DNA from: Heterobilharzia americana
Taxonomy: Eukaryota; Platyhelminthes; Trematoda; Strigeidida; Schistosomatidae
NCBI GenBank assembly: GCA_944470555.2
Contig: OX104127.1
Location: forward strand, 153,155,776-153,219,775
Length of the DNA stretch: 64,000 bases
Reading direction: 5' to 3'
Below the pieces are notes generated by a model. That model made no database searches. It was not told where the DNA came from and saw only the letters and a program-made list of their open reading frames with translations. This document shows positions 1-11,412 of this stretch, one piece after another. The position numbers and the translations under genes were made by a program. How positions within the stretch are numbered: position 1 is the first letter of the stretch; each line of letters begins with the position of its first letter.

Positions 1-1552
1 ATCCTTCTTTTCTGTCAACCTAAAGGGAAGAAATCACAAAGCATATAACTGTATATTTCAAAACGGACAAGTGAAAAATAATTCGAAAGAAACATTTGAT
101 TGACAAATATCAATATTCACAAGCCTAAATACCTGAAAGATTGAATTTCGTCAACTTTGTTTGTATAGATAATGAAAATCCTTGTTTGTCAAGTAAACGA
201 CTGCTTCGTCAGTAATTGAAGAAATCCATCAACTGGTCTGCGAAAAATGAATGCACACTTTAATTGCTGAAAACTACCGTTTAAGCTAAGCGCATGACTC
301 TTCCACAATTAGGTTGCATTTGTTGTTATGTAGCGAAGCGTCAATAAGAAGACACTATGAAGTAAAAACTCTTCTGAGTTGATGACAAACAGAGCATAAT
401 ATTTAGACATGATTGCACAACACATTTTATCATTATGTATCCTTCTTTCAAAATAAATCCAGCTTGAGTAATTTAAAATCTTTGTTTGATGTTATTCCTC
501 TAGAAACATTGGACACTAGAGATTTGTAGGTTGAAGAAGAAAGACAACATACGTTTCTCAAGATGAAAGTTCTTTCTTGATCTGACAATCATTTTATTAT
601 TGCATAGTCTGTGAGATCATAACTCTCATTGGTTTGGTATATTTCCTACAGAATACTGTCTCAATAAAAGTGAAGACTGTAAATACCATCAGTAATACAC
701 GATTTAAACTAAACTGTACTTTTCAATCGAATCCAGTAAAACTGTACGTTTTCAGTCTCCAAACCAAAGAAACTAAAATTTCTACAAAATTAAACTGTAT
801 AACCAATATTCGAATAAATTGTTTTACTGGTCAGTTCTCGGCACGAATCTAGCAGGAAAATACAAAATCAGTCTTTGCGAATGACTTCAAAACTTCCACT
901 TGTCAACAGATTATGTATTTCACTTTTAATGTTGGGCATAATTCATGAATCAAAAATCAGAGAAAATAAATAAGCACGAGAAAAATATTTAATCGAAGTG
1001 TGGGATTTTATAACCACCAATTGCTTCTGAGACCTAATGACACAAATAACAAAATCAATCTATGTACTTCAGACTACCGGATTGCAACTTATGATACAAG
1101 TGAATTTTACTAGCCTGATTGTCAAAACTTAAACTGTGATTTCACTCATTTCAAAGCTAAAACATACAAATACCAGAAGCACCGGATGAGGACTGTATCC
1201 TTTCACGGAGTGAACAGATTTTCAAAATGCAAGCTACCCAAATCCAAATAACTGACCTTTAAGTAAGGTGATAAGTCAAGGATATGGAAATAATAAGTTC
1301 CATCTCAAAAAGACTTAGGTTTTTACTGACCAAGAGTTACATCTAGAAACACGAAACTTCTCTGCTATTTCATTGTCTTCAGTAGTTTTTCACATAATTC
1401 TGAACCAGTAACTGAGTGCAGTTTCTTCAAATTTCCGACAACTAGTAATTCTTGTTTATAACTCAAAAATCTAATTGAAAACACCTTTAGACTTTTATAG
1501 TATTCAAGAGCTGGACAAAGTCCTGTATAAAGTATTACATGTTCAAACTTAC
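1..1552. other. TAL intron sequence / no recognised gene
   Basis: This is the minus-strand downstream side of TAL exon 2 and is presumably its next intron. I searched both strands for a dynein-light-chain-like exon and found none. Open frames here are short, AT-driven and lack domain signatures. Confidence 0.4.
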
Positions 1553-1641
1553 ATTTCGTTAGGATTGAGACCAAGACCTTCACAGAATTCCAAGAAGGTG
1601 ATTTTATCGTCCGAATTCGTATCAAATCGTTGTAAAGTTGT
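1553..1641 (-). CDS. Tegument-allergen-like (TAL) protein, exon 2 with EF-hand 2 (partial gene)
   Basis: The exon is 89 nt, bounded by acceptor tctaatttag (1650-1642) and donor gtaagt (1552-1547). Read in phase with exon 1 it gives TTLQRF, then loop DTNSDDKITFLE, then FCEGLGLNPNE and a split codon. Loop ligands D1, N3, D5, I8 and E12 are present; position 6 is D rather than the usual G. The string RFDT...KI..LEFC.GLGL is diagnostic of EF-hand 2 in schistosome TAL proteins, and the joined peptide LDMSMVQ-TTLQRFDT aligns without gap to that family. The intron between the two exons is 4,892 bp. No downstream exon with a dynein-light-chain signature is visible between 1 and 1552, so the 3' part of the gene is inferred to lie outside the window. 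Which TAL paralogue this is cannot be decided from 68 residues. Confidence 0.85.
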
Positions 1642-2743
1642 CTAAATTAGATAAACAGATGCATATTGATGTGTCGAAGATTTGTAGATGAATGGGAAAC
1701 AGTAGGAATATACCCCTGTAAAATCCCATTGATCTCGTAACTCGTGATTAAGACGAAGACCAATCTATTCTTTGTAGCCACTTTCTGCAGTGGTGCATCT
1801 ACATCTGTTCACTTTGTCAGGCTACAAGCATTCAATTCAATTCAACTACACTTGCAGAATCGTTGTGCAATTCATGTCTGGTATTATGTTAACTACCTGA
1901 AAAACTCATGCATTTTTATGATAATCCTACTGTTTGTTGGTGATTTGATTCGGAGAATCTATGCGCGAGAAGTTATCCCACGTTTTCTCATCAATCTATT
2001 TTGTAAAACTACTGCCAGGAAATCAGGAATAATCTTGACATTGGACATTGTAGAATATTCCATAATTACTGGTAGAAAGATACAAAGAATTACAGAATTC
2101 GACACAGTTGTTCATTGATTTACTATACCACATGTCAGAATGAACAATTAAGGGTAACCATATTATAATAGTTATACTATCTTTGAAGGATTGTTGTTTG
2201 TGCATTGAAAAATATGCCAGGCCTAGCAACGGTTTCTTCAATGTTAAAGAACTCTAAGCATGCTGTTAAAAACAAACCATCTGAAGCTCTAGCTAGTGGC
2301 TGCTCAACATTCACAGTCCTTAGCAGACATATTTGGCAACTTAATAAACTAAATCAGTATTGGAATGTATACATGTTTCCTTTCTTACACATCCTCTCAC
2401 GACTTAGTTTTGTTTTATTTTATAAACAGTTAATTTTCCTATTTGAAATATATATCTATACATATGATAAATTTCTTTATATTGTGTGATGAAATACAAC
2501 CGTTGACCAGAAATAATGCTTTAATATTCTGTTCAGCCACTATACATTCAGGAATGTACAACAAAGAAAATGAGTTCATCGAGTGGCAAACGTTTTCCTT
2601 CCCACGATTGTCTCTTCCCTTCGCCTATAATCGTGATTAAAACGAAAATCAAAAGTATTTCTTCTCAGCTCTGTGCAATCTCAATATTGATGGAACAAGC
2701 CGATAGTAGATCAAACTACCCCTTAGGATGAAAAGAGGTTTGA
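1642..2743. other. TAL intron 1, proximal part, no recognised gene
   Basis: The sequence is intronic to the TAL gene. The longest frame (1744-2118, plus) starts at GTG and has no domain signature. Two short segments, near 1741 and near 2629, share an approximate 23-base string around cgtgattaa(a/g)acgaa, so a small old repeat may be present. Confidence 0.35.
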
Positions 2744-2764
2744 TAAACATGCAATTACAATATT
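2744..2764. repeat. Target-site duplication, left copy
   Basis: The segment starts TAAACATGC and ends AATTACAATATT (2753-2764). It is repeated with one small indel at 2950-2969 on the other side of the SINE, as expected of target-primed insertion. Confidence 0.75.
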
Positions 2765-2949
2765 GTATTCATCTTTGTGACTAGGACTGGGGCCCAGAGT
2801 ACAAGCTTCATCCTATTTAGGGCTTCTCAACTCGAGGTACTTGTACCCCAGTGAATGATGTTGTTCCTACTGAGACTCGAAAGTAGAACCTACCACTCAA
2901 AACGCTAACGCGTCATCTACTCAGTCACTGGGGCTTGGAGCGTGTTTAT
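2765..2949 (-). mobile_element. tRNA-derived SINE with hammerhead-like core (Sm-alpha-like, family 1)
   Basis: Read on the minus strand the 185-bp unit opens with a tRNA-like head: an A-box-like TGACTGAGTAGATGACG and a B-box-like TTTCGAGTCTC about 35 bases later, i.e. an internal Pol III promoter derived from a tRNA. It continues with a CAACATCATTCACTGGGGTAC spacer-like stretch and then a decayed hammerhead: GTTGAGAAG in place of CTGANGAG, a stem II CCCTAAATAGG, GATGAAG in place of GACGAAA, and a downstream stem I half. The same architecture is seen in the copies at 32710-32817 and 49507-49580. Schistosome Sm-alpha SINE-like repeats are known to combine a tRNA-like promoter with a self-cleaving hammerhead. 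This copy has lost several core bases and is probably inactive. A 20-21 bp target-site duplication brackets it. Confidence 0.75.
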
Positions 2950-2969
2950 TAAACAGAAATTACAATATT
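2950..2969. repeat. Target-site duplication, right copy
   Basis: The segment starts TAAACA and ends AATTACAATATT (2958-2969), matching the left copy at 2744-2764 apart from one indel and a mismatch. Confidence 0.75.
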
Positions 2970-5707
2970 CAAACAGTTCAGTAATACTATTTAAATCATT
3001 TCCTGGGAGAACGTTCACTTGGCTTGTCACTGATATCTGCTGAAATCACTGTTAATTAGGTAGCCAGTATTGATAATAATATGTAAATAATTATTAGCTG
3101 AATAAGATTTTTATAGTAGTCTGTGCTTAGTGTAAACATTATTCATCTAAAGTCAAGTTAGTTAATAAAATTCACACCGTACAAATGCATTTTATAATTG
3201 TAGAATCTGAAGAGAATTTATTGAAAAGAATAATCTTCTTTCAGATTGTTGACTTTTATGAAATATTTCCACCTAGAGAATGAATAATCGACTGTAATGA
3301 GTATAATTATGTGTATCTCAAACATATGTGAATCAATCCATTACGCAGGACTGTCAATCTTTCGATTATGCAGGCTAGTCACATATACTTAGAATAAATT
3401 GGTCTACTTCACAGAACTGATCTGCATAAAACTTGCTGACCTTAGCTTCAAACTAACTAAAAGAAACATCCCCATTTTGATAACATCAATAAGTCAAGGT
3501 TGTGGCTTAGTATCCGGTAAACCAATGAATTGATTAGCTCAGCGTCGTTACTACTGTTAAACTGACGCAAACCAAGGGAAATGAAATTGTCAGAATAGGT
3601 AGAAGTACTGTTTTGGTACTTTTAAACATTATTGTAATCATGGAATTACTATCCATTGTCACACCGTACTTCACTCAGTTAATTTAGTAATTGTTGTCTT
3701 TTTTGAGAGGTCATTCATGAATTGGTTGACTACAAATTGTGATTGATTCGTACACCCTGGAAATTCTGTCTCAGCGTCTCCTGTTGAGGAAGTAGCTAAC
3801 CAGTTTTCATGTAAGATTTTACCAGATTGCTTAAAAATATTATATTGTTGATGTGTGTTGTGAGTAACCTTTATTATTTTCCCTTAATTTTAATAGGTTT
3901 TAGTAGATAGATATTAGCATACCACTAGGATCATGAATATCACTTGTATTTTCATGCAATTACTTTGCCATATAGTGGTGTCAATAAAATTATTTCTAGG
4001 GTGAAATGATTTTAAAACTCATTTGATATAAGTTCGGCCTTCTAGATCTAATTAAATATAAAGTAAGACATACACTACGTTTTGATGACAGATTTTTAAA
4101 AAGTATATATGTTGATTAAATCACTTGAAATCAAGATTATGCAACTCTCAGTTAAGATTTTAAGAGATCTTTATACTAAACTATCAAGAACAACCATCAT
4201 TGTTGTACTCAGTAATGTTGAATGAAGTTGGGAAGGCTCTTTTATGATGTTAGAGGATCACTGAATCACTTCCTTTGCTAAGCGTTTTGACGTATTGGTG
4301 AAAGTCTTATCCACTAAGAAAAACCTTGATTATAATGATCTACCTATTATTGAGCTGTCCCCTATAGCTCATTCCAAATGAATTTGATGAAGACTGAAAA
4401 ATTAAATGGATGTCTAGCGAAGTTAACAGGATACAAAAGGTACTGATGAATGTTATAGTGGTGTCAAAACATCCAAATATAATTCTGGATCATCTATGTC
4501 AAAATCTGTCATTTCATTATTTACTTATTAGATCCGAGACATTATTTAAATTACTTGTTTCTTTGAAAGTATTTTCATACCTTGATAATTTCAAGTCTAC
4601 TAAACGTATAAGAAATTATTTTAAATTTGTATTCATCAGGGACTGATATAAAATGGAGAACCATAGAAATTCTAGGAGCAACGGATATGATGTAGCTGAA
4701 AATCAGTCTTAGTGCAGGAGACATATACACTTTTAGTCATCCTCAAAGTCTATGACATTTTGTTAAGCTTCATCTCTTTATTCTCTACCTCCTCATACAC
4801 ATTCCTTAAAAACTTAGTGTTACTTTTTTATGCACTTTTTCCATGCATGGTGCAGTGAAGTGTGGTAACTAGGACCATGCGTTTCTCTTTGAGGTTTTAG
4901 GCAGATTTTTCTGTTTGTTTGCTTATCTAGCAAAACAAAAGCTTTTGATCCTTTCCCATGGTTATTTACACAAAGCGTTTCGTGGTTATTTTATTCAGAG
5001 CAACATTCGAGGGTTTCAGTAATAGTCTTCGTGCCATTAACCTTAGTTAAAACGAATAATTGTGACGCATTTGTTATCTTTTCGTGTTTTGCTTGGTAAA
5101 TATAGTTCCTCATTCACTCACTTTCTAAAAGTTGACAAAGACATTCAAGGTTTTTTGAATGGTTACGAACCAAGTGTATAAAGCACGCTTTCCGTCAGTT
5201 CACAGATGTATGAAATAGCCAATTTCGTGTTGTCTAGTCCCAAGTACTCATTGGTTTTTACCAATCAGTCAGCTAGGAAATTAACTGTCGTGGTACAATT
5301 TGATTGGTATGAGATCGCGAGAAGAAATCAGCGGGAATTCGTAAACCCACCTTTTTTGCTTGTTGAACGCTTGTCACTGACTGCCTCTAGTCAACTGGAT
5401 GGTGCGTTTTCTATCGTTGACCACATTAAAAAGGATCAACAAAATTAGGTCGGGGCTTCGTACTAACGAATATAAAATTAGTGGCTTTCTAGTAGAGCTT
5501 ATGATTGTAGCATTTGATGACGGAGTTTTAAGTCAGTTCCTTCAATATTAATGATTGGGCTTGCAAAAACCCGAGTTTAGGGATTTTTGGTGATTAGCTT
5601 CAACCACCTACTTCATAAGAATGGTGTTATGAGCATCATAAAGACCTCAGAAAGAAACTTCTCACGAGTTAAAAATGATAATAAAAATAATTTATAAACT
5701 CAGCTAC
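2970..5707. other. TAL intron 1, middle part, no recognised gene
   Basis: AT-rich intron sequence. No open frame here has a recognisable domain or convincing paired splice sites. Confidence 0.35.
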
Positions 5708-5858
5708 CTTTATAAATAGATTGCCATTAATTTGTGTAAACCTTTTAAGGGCTTCAGCTACTTTCTCTTCACAAAATTCCTTTTGAATTTTAAAAAGCTC
5801 AAAGAACCTAGAGTACTCTATTGATATGTAGCTGTAGGACAACTGAACTTGTGCGTTT
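5708..5858 (-). other. Candidate unrecognised exon inside the TAL intron
   Basis: The block is bounded by a plausible acceptor (ataacctttcag) and a weaker donor (AAG followed by gtagct). The open phase between them reads NAQVQLSYSYISIEYSRFF, ELFKIQKEFCEEKVAEALKR and FTQINGNLFIK. The segment is rich in E, K, A and L, with an amphipathic-helix look that is unlike the Y/F/N/I-rich translations of the surrounding AT-rich DNA. It does not fit between TAL exons 1 and 2, which join cleanly without it. It could be an alternative exon, an exon of another gene, a relic of a duplicated EF-hand exon (LKRFTQINGNLFI is faintly EF-loop-like but lacks acidic ligands), or chance. No family is recognised. Confidence 0.25.
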
Positions 5859-6533
5859 CTGAAAGGTTATCAGTTCATGCTAATGCCATGTGAACTAATT
5901 ATAAGTTAGGTAGCGCTAAATATTTATTTGACCCTCATATTTCTTCTCTGATTTCAAACGGAGAACCTATGAGCTCTGTTATGAAGAAATTAGCTTTTTA
6001 ACCAAAGGTCAGTCATTTTTTGTTTTGATATAGTTAAACAACTTTCGAGATAAACTAGTTTCTTTGCAGTTAGAGACATGTTACACTTATTTATGGTGGT
6101 CAAACTCTTATACTTCCTCAAACTGCACTCCGTTGCAAAAATTAATACAATTCAAATACAGTCTATACCCTCCAGGTTTGATCGCCATTGAGATCACACA
6201 TTATACTACTAAACAACCACACTAGTTTTTCCACTGACGCAGAACTTTGGTGACAAGGCTTCTTTACATAACGTGATATACTATGTCCACTGACTATTCT
6301 TTTAAGAAACGTTAAAAAATGTGGCCAACATTTATCAAGCAAATTTATCAGATGTCTAAGAACAAAAATTAAACAACGACTGACGACTGGGGTTATGGAG
6401 ATTTGAATTTTATAGATATGACTGACAGTTTAGGGAGTCACACCATTTGAGTTAAAAACAGAACATAAAGTCCTATTCGATAGACACGAGAGGGATTTTG
6501 TTGTACACTTATAAAAGTTTAAAAATAACTCAC
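5859..6533. other. TAL intron 1, start
   Basis: This is the intron sequence immediately downstream of TAL exon 1 on the minus strand. Nothing else is seen in it. Confidence 0.5.
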
Positions 6534-6650
6534 TTGTACCATACTCATATCCAGATTCTCTTTTTTGCAATATTTCACCAGCTCATCTTTCTCAATCCTG
6601 CCATTATTATTGCTATCAAGTGTCAGAAATATTTCAATGAATTTCTCCAT
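6534..6650 (-). CDS. Tegument-allergen-like (TAL) protein, exon 1 with EF-hand 1 (partial gene)
   Basis: The exon encodes 39 codons from an ATG at 6650 and ends in phase 0 at CAA followed by the strong donor gtgagt (6533-6528). The peptide contains a complete EF-hand: helix MEKFIEIFLTL, then loop DSNNNGRIEKDE with ligands D1, N3, N5, G6, I8, E9 and E12, then exit helix LVKYCKKENLDMSMVQ. The pattern K-F-I-x-x-F...ELVKYC...LDM closely matches the N-terminal EF-hand of the Sm22.6/TAL family of trematode tegument proteins, which pair two EF-hands with a C-terminal dynein-light-chain domain and are calcium-binding, IgE-target antigens in schistosomes (family knowledge). The start is chosen because the ATG precedes the helix exactly as in short-N-terminus TALs; a weak acceptor (ttacttgtag) lies 10 bases upstream of the ATG, so a 5' UTR exon or trans-splicing is possible. 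It joins in frame to exon 2 at 1553-1641. Confidence 0.85.
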
Positions 6651-9354
6651 AATGTCACTACAAGTAATCTTCTTTTGGCCAAATTTTTCTTGGTTCAGTT
6701 AAAATGATTCACAAAATCAAGATTATGCTTTGACTACGCTAGTTTATTATGGCTTCACTTGATAATTCAATAATATCATTCTAATCCTTTCTACAGATTA
6801 ACTTTCTTTTTATACGTACGTGACATTTACATTTTAGACAGAAATATTTCTGAACTATAAGTAGTAGGTTCTTCTCTGTTCTTTATTTGTTGATGCTTTA
6901 ACTTGCCTACAAACTAACTAACTGGCGCAAGTTTGTGCGCACACTGATAGTAAAATAGGTGTGCTATGTGAGTATGTGAAAGTCTGTTCACGTAAATATA
7001 ATGAATACACAGAGGTATATAATAATAATATAATTAGTCTGAAAAAACACTCAAAGTTGATATCAACGGGGAATCAATTCCATGTTTTTTAAATGTTTTT
7101 GAACTACTCAGTAAGTACTTTTATTCGAGAAGAGTACTATCAAGAAGAACAAGTGTCATATACATAGTAGTAACTAGTTGCTTCGTCTTACGATAATACA
7201 CCACAGTAATGCAAACTCTTGGTTTACCTTAAAAAATTTAAGCTTTAATGGTAACTGCACTGCACGTCAACAATTTCACCATTTCTCAGTTCAGCAAGTC
7301 TATCAATTGACGTTACCGTCATTCAGTACAGATGGATATGACAAATCTTGACCCTAACTGAATCTAAGCTGTTGGCTTTTAATAACCATTAGATCACAAT
7401 TTCATCTGAGAAGTAACTCAAATATAAACGATGATCTACTATCTAAATTGACTGTATTTAAAATTTGACTAATTCAGAGGTATTGCTTAAATTGTTAACC
7501 CCGCTGCTTTTGCCTCAGAAGTCATCATTTGATCTAAATTTATCATCTTTACACAAGTAAAAATATGGTTGGAAAAATAAAAGTTGATTTCTCTGATGAT
7601 GACGCATCCAATAGCTGCTAATTAAGCCTCTATGGAGCGTAAACCACTAAGTTTAAGGTATATTGTATAGAATTTTGGATGCTCACACTTTGTAGAACTA
7701 TGCAAGTATTTTTCAGGAGTCGTCAAAAAATGTGTTCGGGAGTTAGAAGTAATAACGTCTTGCAAAATCAAAGTTTGGTTAACACTGTGAACTATACAGA
7801 ATGATACTCTTTCTTACCCATTGGACGATCTGTATTCCAACTGCATTCTTTGAACGACTCTCAGCTGATACGAGACTATAGAAATACATTGCTTATTGTT
7901 CTGATCTTGCAAGAACTTTAGATGGACACCTCGTTGTCAGTGATCTAAGATAAATTTGTGCATTTATATTGATATTAGGAAATGAAGTGATGGTGAACCA
8001 ACTACTGAGCAAGAAAAACATTGGCGAATACAGGAAGTGATAAACAAAAGAAAAAGTACAGTGATTTTTATAAATACATTTTAAGAGAAACAAACTGAAA
8101 GTATCATACCATGAGTTTAACGTTTAGCTGTCAACACACTAATCGAGCAGCAGCTCTCTCTTTGTCTGTATTTAGAGATGAAGTTGAAATCCTGTAGTGA
8201 CAATGAGCTGAGCGGGACGAAATATACTCAAAAGTTGTTTAAAATGTGTATTTTTCCATTAGTGACTAGATATTTGACACAGGAGGATAACTTTAACGGC
8301 TAGATTTGTTCTAGCTGGATGAGTAAGTGATTTTTATTGAGTATGCCAACTCCTAAATTTTCTGTTAAACTCATTTTGTTATCCATTCCTACAAAGACAA
8401 ATTTCCAAGAAATGTTTATCCAATTTACCATTACTAAAAAATAGAAAACAGCTGACTTTATCAAAGAACGGTGTGACCCACCACATTTACAAATAAAGGC
8501 AATGAAATTACTCCCTTTCATCGGTTGAAAGTAGTTGGTAGTAGATTTCTCACTCAAGTAAGACGCTTGTTCGCACTTCATCAGCAATACATATCTCTTG
8601 AAAAGTGCTCATATTCTGTTAGAAATATGAGTTGATCTCTTTCAAGATGTAATTCACGGATAATGCTAGTGAGCTGTCTGATCTCTGCCTAATTATCTAC
8701 TTGAATGAAATAAATTCAGTCATTAGTCTTTGGTAATAGTGACAGAAGAGTTCCCCAAGCTTGATAAAAAAGGATTACTGCAGTTGATATTACTAGTGTC
8801 TTTTATGAAATCAACAACCAATGAAGCTTAAGAAATGCATATATCAGATTTCTTGCATATTTCATTAGGTTAAACCACAGTTAAAAGCCTCTCATCAAAA
8901 CATATATGCATTCCTAACTACTTGAAATTATCTTTTCAAAAGTGTACTCATAAATGGAGTCTATTCCTAGGCACTCAGAACATCTTGGTCTTAACCCTAA
9001 AGGTTAAATAACTTCTTTCGAATTTAGATTACACTATTATCATCATAATATTCTCTACAGTTTGGTTATTTTCGATCATATCTGTGAAAATAACCCTATT
9101 CTCCTCACATTTGAATCGAGTAAAAACAAGAAACAGCAAATGAAATTTGTCTTCACAGTTCGCAGCAGTGCAAACTAAGGTAAAACCTTTGCCTAAATTA
9201 CGTATATCTTACACGTTCTCGCCTTGAGCCCTTGAAAATTCGGTTTCTCAGACATCTTCAAAGTTGTTACTGATGCTATATGACTATATTGTTTTAAAGA
9301 GGCAAAGTACGAGCTAATATTTATTCCTAATACACCCTGAGTGAATGAAAATAC
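6651..9354. other. Region upstream of TAL exon 1, no recognised gene
   Basis: This stretch should contain the TAL promoter or 5' UTR exon, but I cannot point to a convincing core promoter. A minus-strand open frame at 8300-8587 includes a somewhat less AT-biased patch (8450-8580) with no recognised domain. Confidence 0.35.
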
Positions 9355-9789
9355 AGGGGCATGGTGTACAACACTTCGGCGTTAAAAGAAATCGGTACTA
9401 AGTCTGAGTTCGGACAATGCCATTCACCAGAAGGAACCCACATCCAACACGCAAATCCCAACCAGAACAACACGCTCATCTTGGAATCCATTGCTAGCCA
9501 TTATCCAAAAATAATATGTATACAACCCTGACTGGTTAACTAGTTCACTAGTTACTAATTGGTGCTAAGAAAGGATGAAGAGGGAATTCTAGGCAAAGGG
9601 CTAGCAACCCTACACCCTAAACCAATCCACTGGCTTAAGAAACTTCGAAACACAAAGAAAATATGAATTATAAAATTAAACTTATTTCTCTGTGGAATCT
9701 GGGAGATGGAATGACGCCGGTTGATGAAAGAGTTCGAGAAACCAAATGAACGACTTGTCTTCTATTCTCTTCATGAAAGAAAATGTAAA

Positions 9790-10350
9790 CATAAAAACAT
9801 GTCCGCACAATGTTCGAAGCTGGAAAGGCTGCACGGATACCAAAAGAAATGAGAAGATATAGCATAGAAGTGATAGCAATCAACGAGAACAGATGGAGTG
9901 GAATTGGACTCTCCAAACTGTCAAACGCAAAGTCAATAATCTTATCCGATATCGTCACCCAGACTATCACCACGAGCGCACTGAGTTTTCGAGTGGCTAT
10001 CATGATGTCCACAAGATCATCGAAAGCTCTCATGCAGTGGGAACCGATCTCCTCCTGCAGCATCATGACAGCGAGATTCAACTCAAAAGGAAGGAAAGTC
10101 ACAATCATTCAATGCTACACTACGCACCTACAAATAATGCGGATCAAGAGGACAAGGAGGAATTCTACAGACAACTGCAATTGGTGATGGACAAGACCCC
10201 AACCCAGTTGGCGACATCAAAATTCTTATTGGTGACATGAATGTCAAACTGGGAGCGGACAACACAGGAAGAGAACTCATCATGGGTCAAGAGGCACTTG
10301 GTGAGATGATGGATGAGAATGGAGAACTGTTTGCAACCATATGCTAGATG
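9790..10350 (+). pseudogene. RTE endonuclease domain (broken)
   Basis: Fragments in two frames read like an RTE endonuclease: KEMRRYSIEV followed by an E-N-R-W motif near 9880 (first catalytic Glu region), then LSFRVAIMMSTRSSKALMQW, VTIIQCY, a frameshift, APTNNADQEDKEEFYRQLQL, and finally in the third frame GDIKILIGDMNVKLGADNTG with the catalytic G-D-x-N motif near 10232, ending MMDENGELFATIC before a TAG. In the family this domain nicks target DNA to prime reverse transcription. At least two frameshifts and a stop break it here. Confidence 0.8.
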
Positions 10351-10364
10351 ATGCCACATGCCGG

Positions 10365-11391
10365 GTGATTCACAATGGAAAGCTGAGTGATGCCTTTCAA
10401 GTGAAGACAGGGAACAGCAGTAAGACAAGGTTGCAGCCTACTATCACCGATGGTCTTCCTGACTGTTGTTGACTGGACTAGACCGGATCATGCGGCAAAC
10501 CGTAATGAGCTATGGGAAGATGGGCATGCGCTGTTCGACCGACGAAAATACCCTAGAAGATTTGGATTTCGCCAACGATGATGATTTGTGTCTAATGTCA
10601 TGTCGCACAAACTCGAAGATGTACAGACAAAATTTAACAAGTTGTCAGAAGAGGCGGCGAAAACGGGGCTTCAAATGAATGCAGAGTAGACGGAGGTGAT
10701 GAGGATAACCAACCAACAACAACAATAAGCACCAGTCAGCATCAATGAGAGAAACCTAAAGGAAGTTGTTTCTTACACCTTCCTGCCTAGGCAGCATCGT
10801 CTCAACTACGGGCGGCACAGACGAGGATGTCCAATCGAGGATCGGAAAAGAAAGACAGATCTTCAATAATCGGAAATCAGTGTGAAGATCTATTGCACTG
10901 AACTCGGCATAAAGAAAAGGATCCGGATTTTCAACACTAATGCCAGTCATGTCAGTGCTTCTATATATTTTAGAAACTTGGGACGTCACGAAGGGTATAC
11001 CCAAGAATTTACAGACATTCATCAACAGCTGCCATCAAAGCTCGATACTGAATATCATATGGCCAGAAAGAATAAGCAACAAGAAACTCTGACAACAAAC
11101 CAACCAAGAACCTATCGTCCAACAAGTATGCAGAAGGAATTGGAGATGTGTTGGGCATACACTGAGACAACCATTCTGGGATATCATGCGTCAGGCGAGG
11201 TGAGGCCCTCGTGTTGAATCTGGAAGAGAAACGACAAGTTGTGCGTTCCAGGGAGACATGAAGAAGATGGTGTGAGGAAGAAATGAATGCTTATGGCAGT
11301 TGTGTGTTCAGGTTGAAATGACTGCAAGGAACAGAGTGGAATGGAGATGAGCTACTGATGCCCTACTTTTCATCGGGAACCCAAGGGAAAA
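10365..11391 (+). pseudogene. RTE reverse transcriptase palm/C-terminal remnant
   Basis: The remnant starts at HNGKLSDAFQVKTG, corresponding to the RT segment just before the R-Q-G-C-x-L-S-P motif, followed by MVFLTVVDW in another frame. The catalytic F-A-D-D box appears as LDFANDDDLCLMS near 10567, with an inserted residue. Downstream come KKRIRIFNTNASHVSASIYF (the IFNTN...ETW region), WAYTETTILGYHASGE and the 3' end. Multiple frameshifts are needed. The fingers and the first RT motifs are absent, so this is a dead copy. Confidence 0.8.
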
Positions 11392-11412
11392 ATAATAATA
11401 ATAATATTACCA
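11392..11412 (+). repeat. AAT-type terminal repeat of RTE copy A
   Basis: Tandem AAT units follow CCCAAGGGA directly. RTE-clade LINEs commonly end in short A/T-rich tandem repeats rather than poly(A). Confidence 0.7.

Larger units (their letters stand above)
9355..11412 (+). mobile_element. RTE-type (SR2-like) non-LTR retrotransposon, copy A, internally deleted
   Basis: The element runs from a 5' untranslated-like stretch (about 9355-9650), through an apurinic/apyrimidinic endonuclease (9790-10350), to the distal half of the reverse transcriptase and C-terminal region (10365-11391). It ends in CCCAAGGGA followed by a short AAT repeat, the terminal signature expected of RTE elements. A sister copy sits on the minus strand at 60757-63262; both share the 5' segment CTAGTTCACTAGTTACTA and the 3' end CCCAAGGGA. 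The segment from the endonuclease end to the RT palm is missing, so this copy cannot be autonomous. The start at about 9355 is uncertain, since the sister copy begins only at the equivalent of about 9535. Confidence 0.8.

Noticed and set aside
1744..2118. 124-codon plus-strand open frame in the TAL intron
   Set aside because: It starts at GTG, has no domain, splice signals or coding-like composition, and overlaps another chance frame on the minus strand.
8160..8230. GCTGAGCGGGACGAAATA string that resembles hammerhead core words
   Set aside because: Spacing between the CTGAG-like and GACGAAA words leaves no stem II, and neither stem I nor a scissile site is found.
8300..8587. Minus-strand 95-codon open frame with a Cys-containing patch
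   Set aside because: Although ICKCGGSH looks zinc-binding, no second half of a site or splice context is present, and no family fits.
9668..10108. Minus-strand 146-codon frame antisense to the RTE endonuclease
   Set aside because: It is the antisense shadow of the endonuclease remnant, which is identified by motifs on the plus strand.
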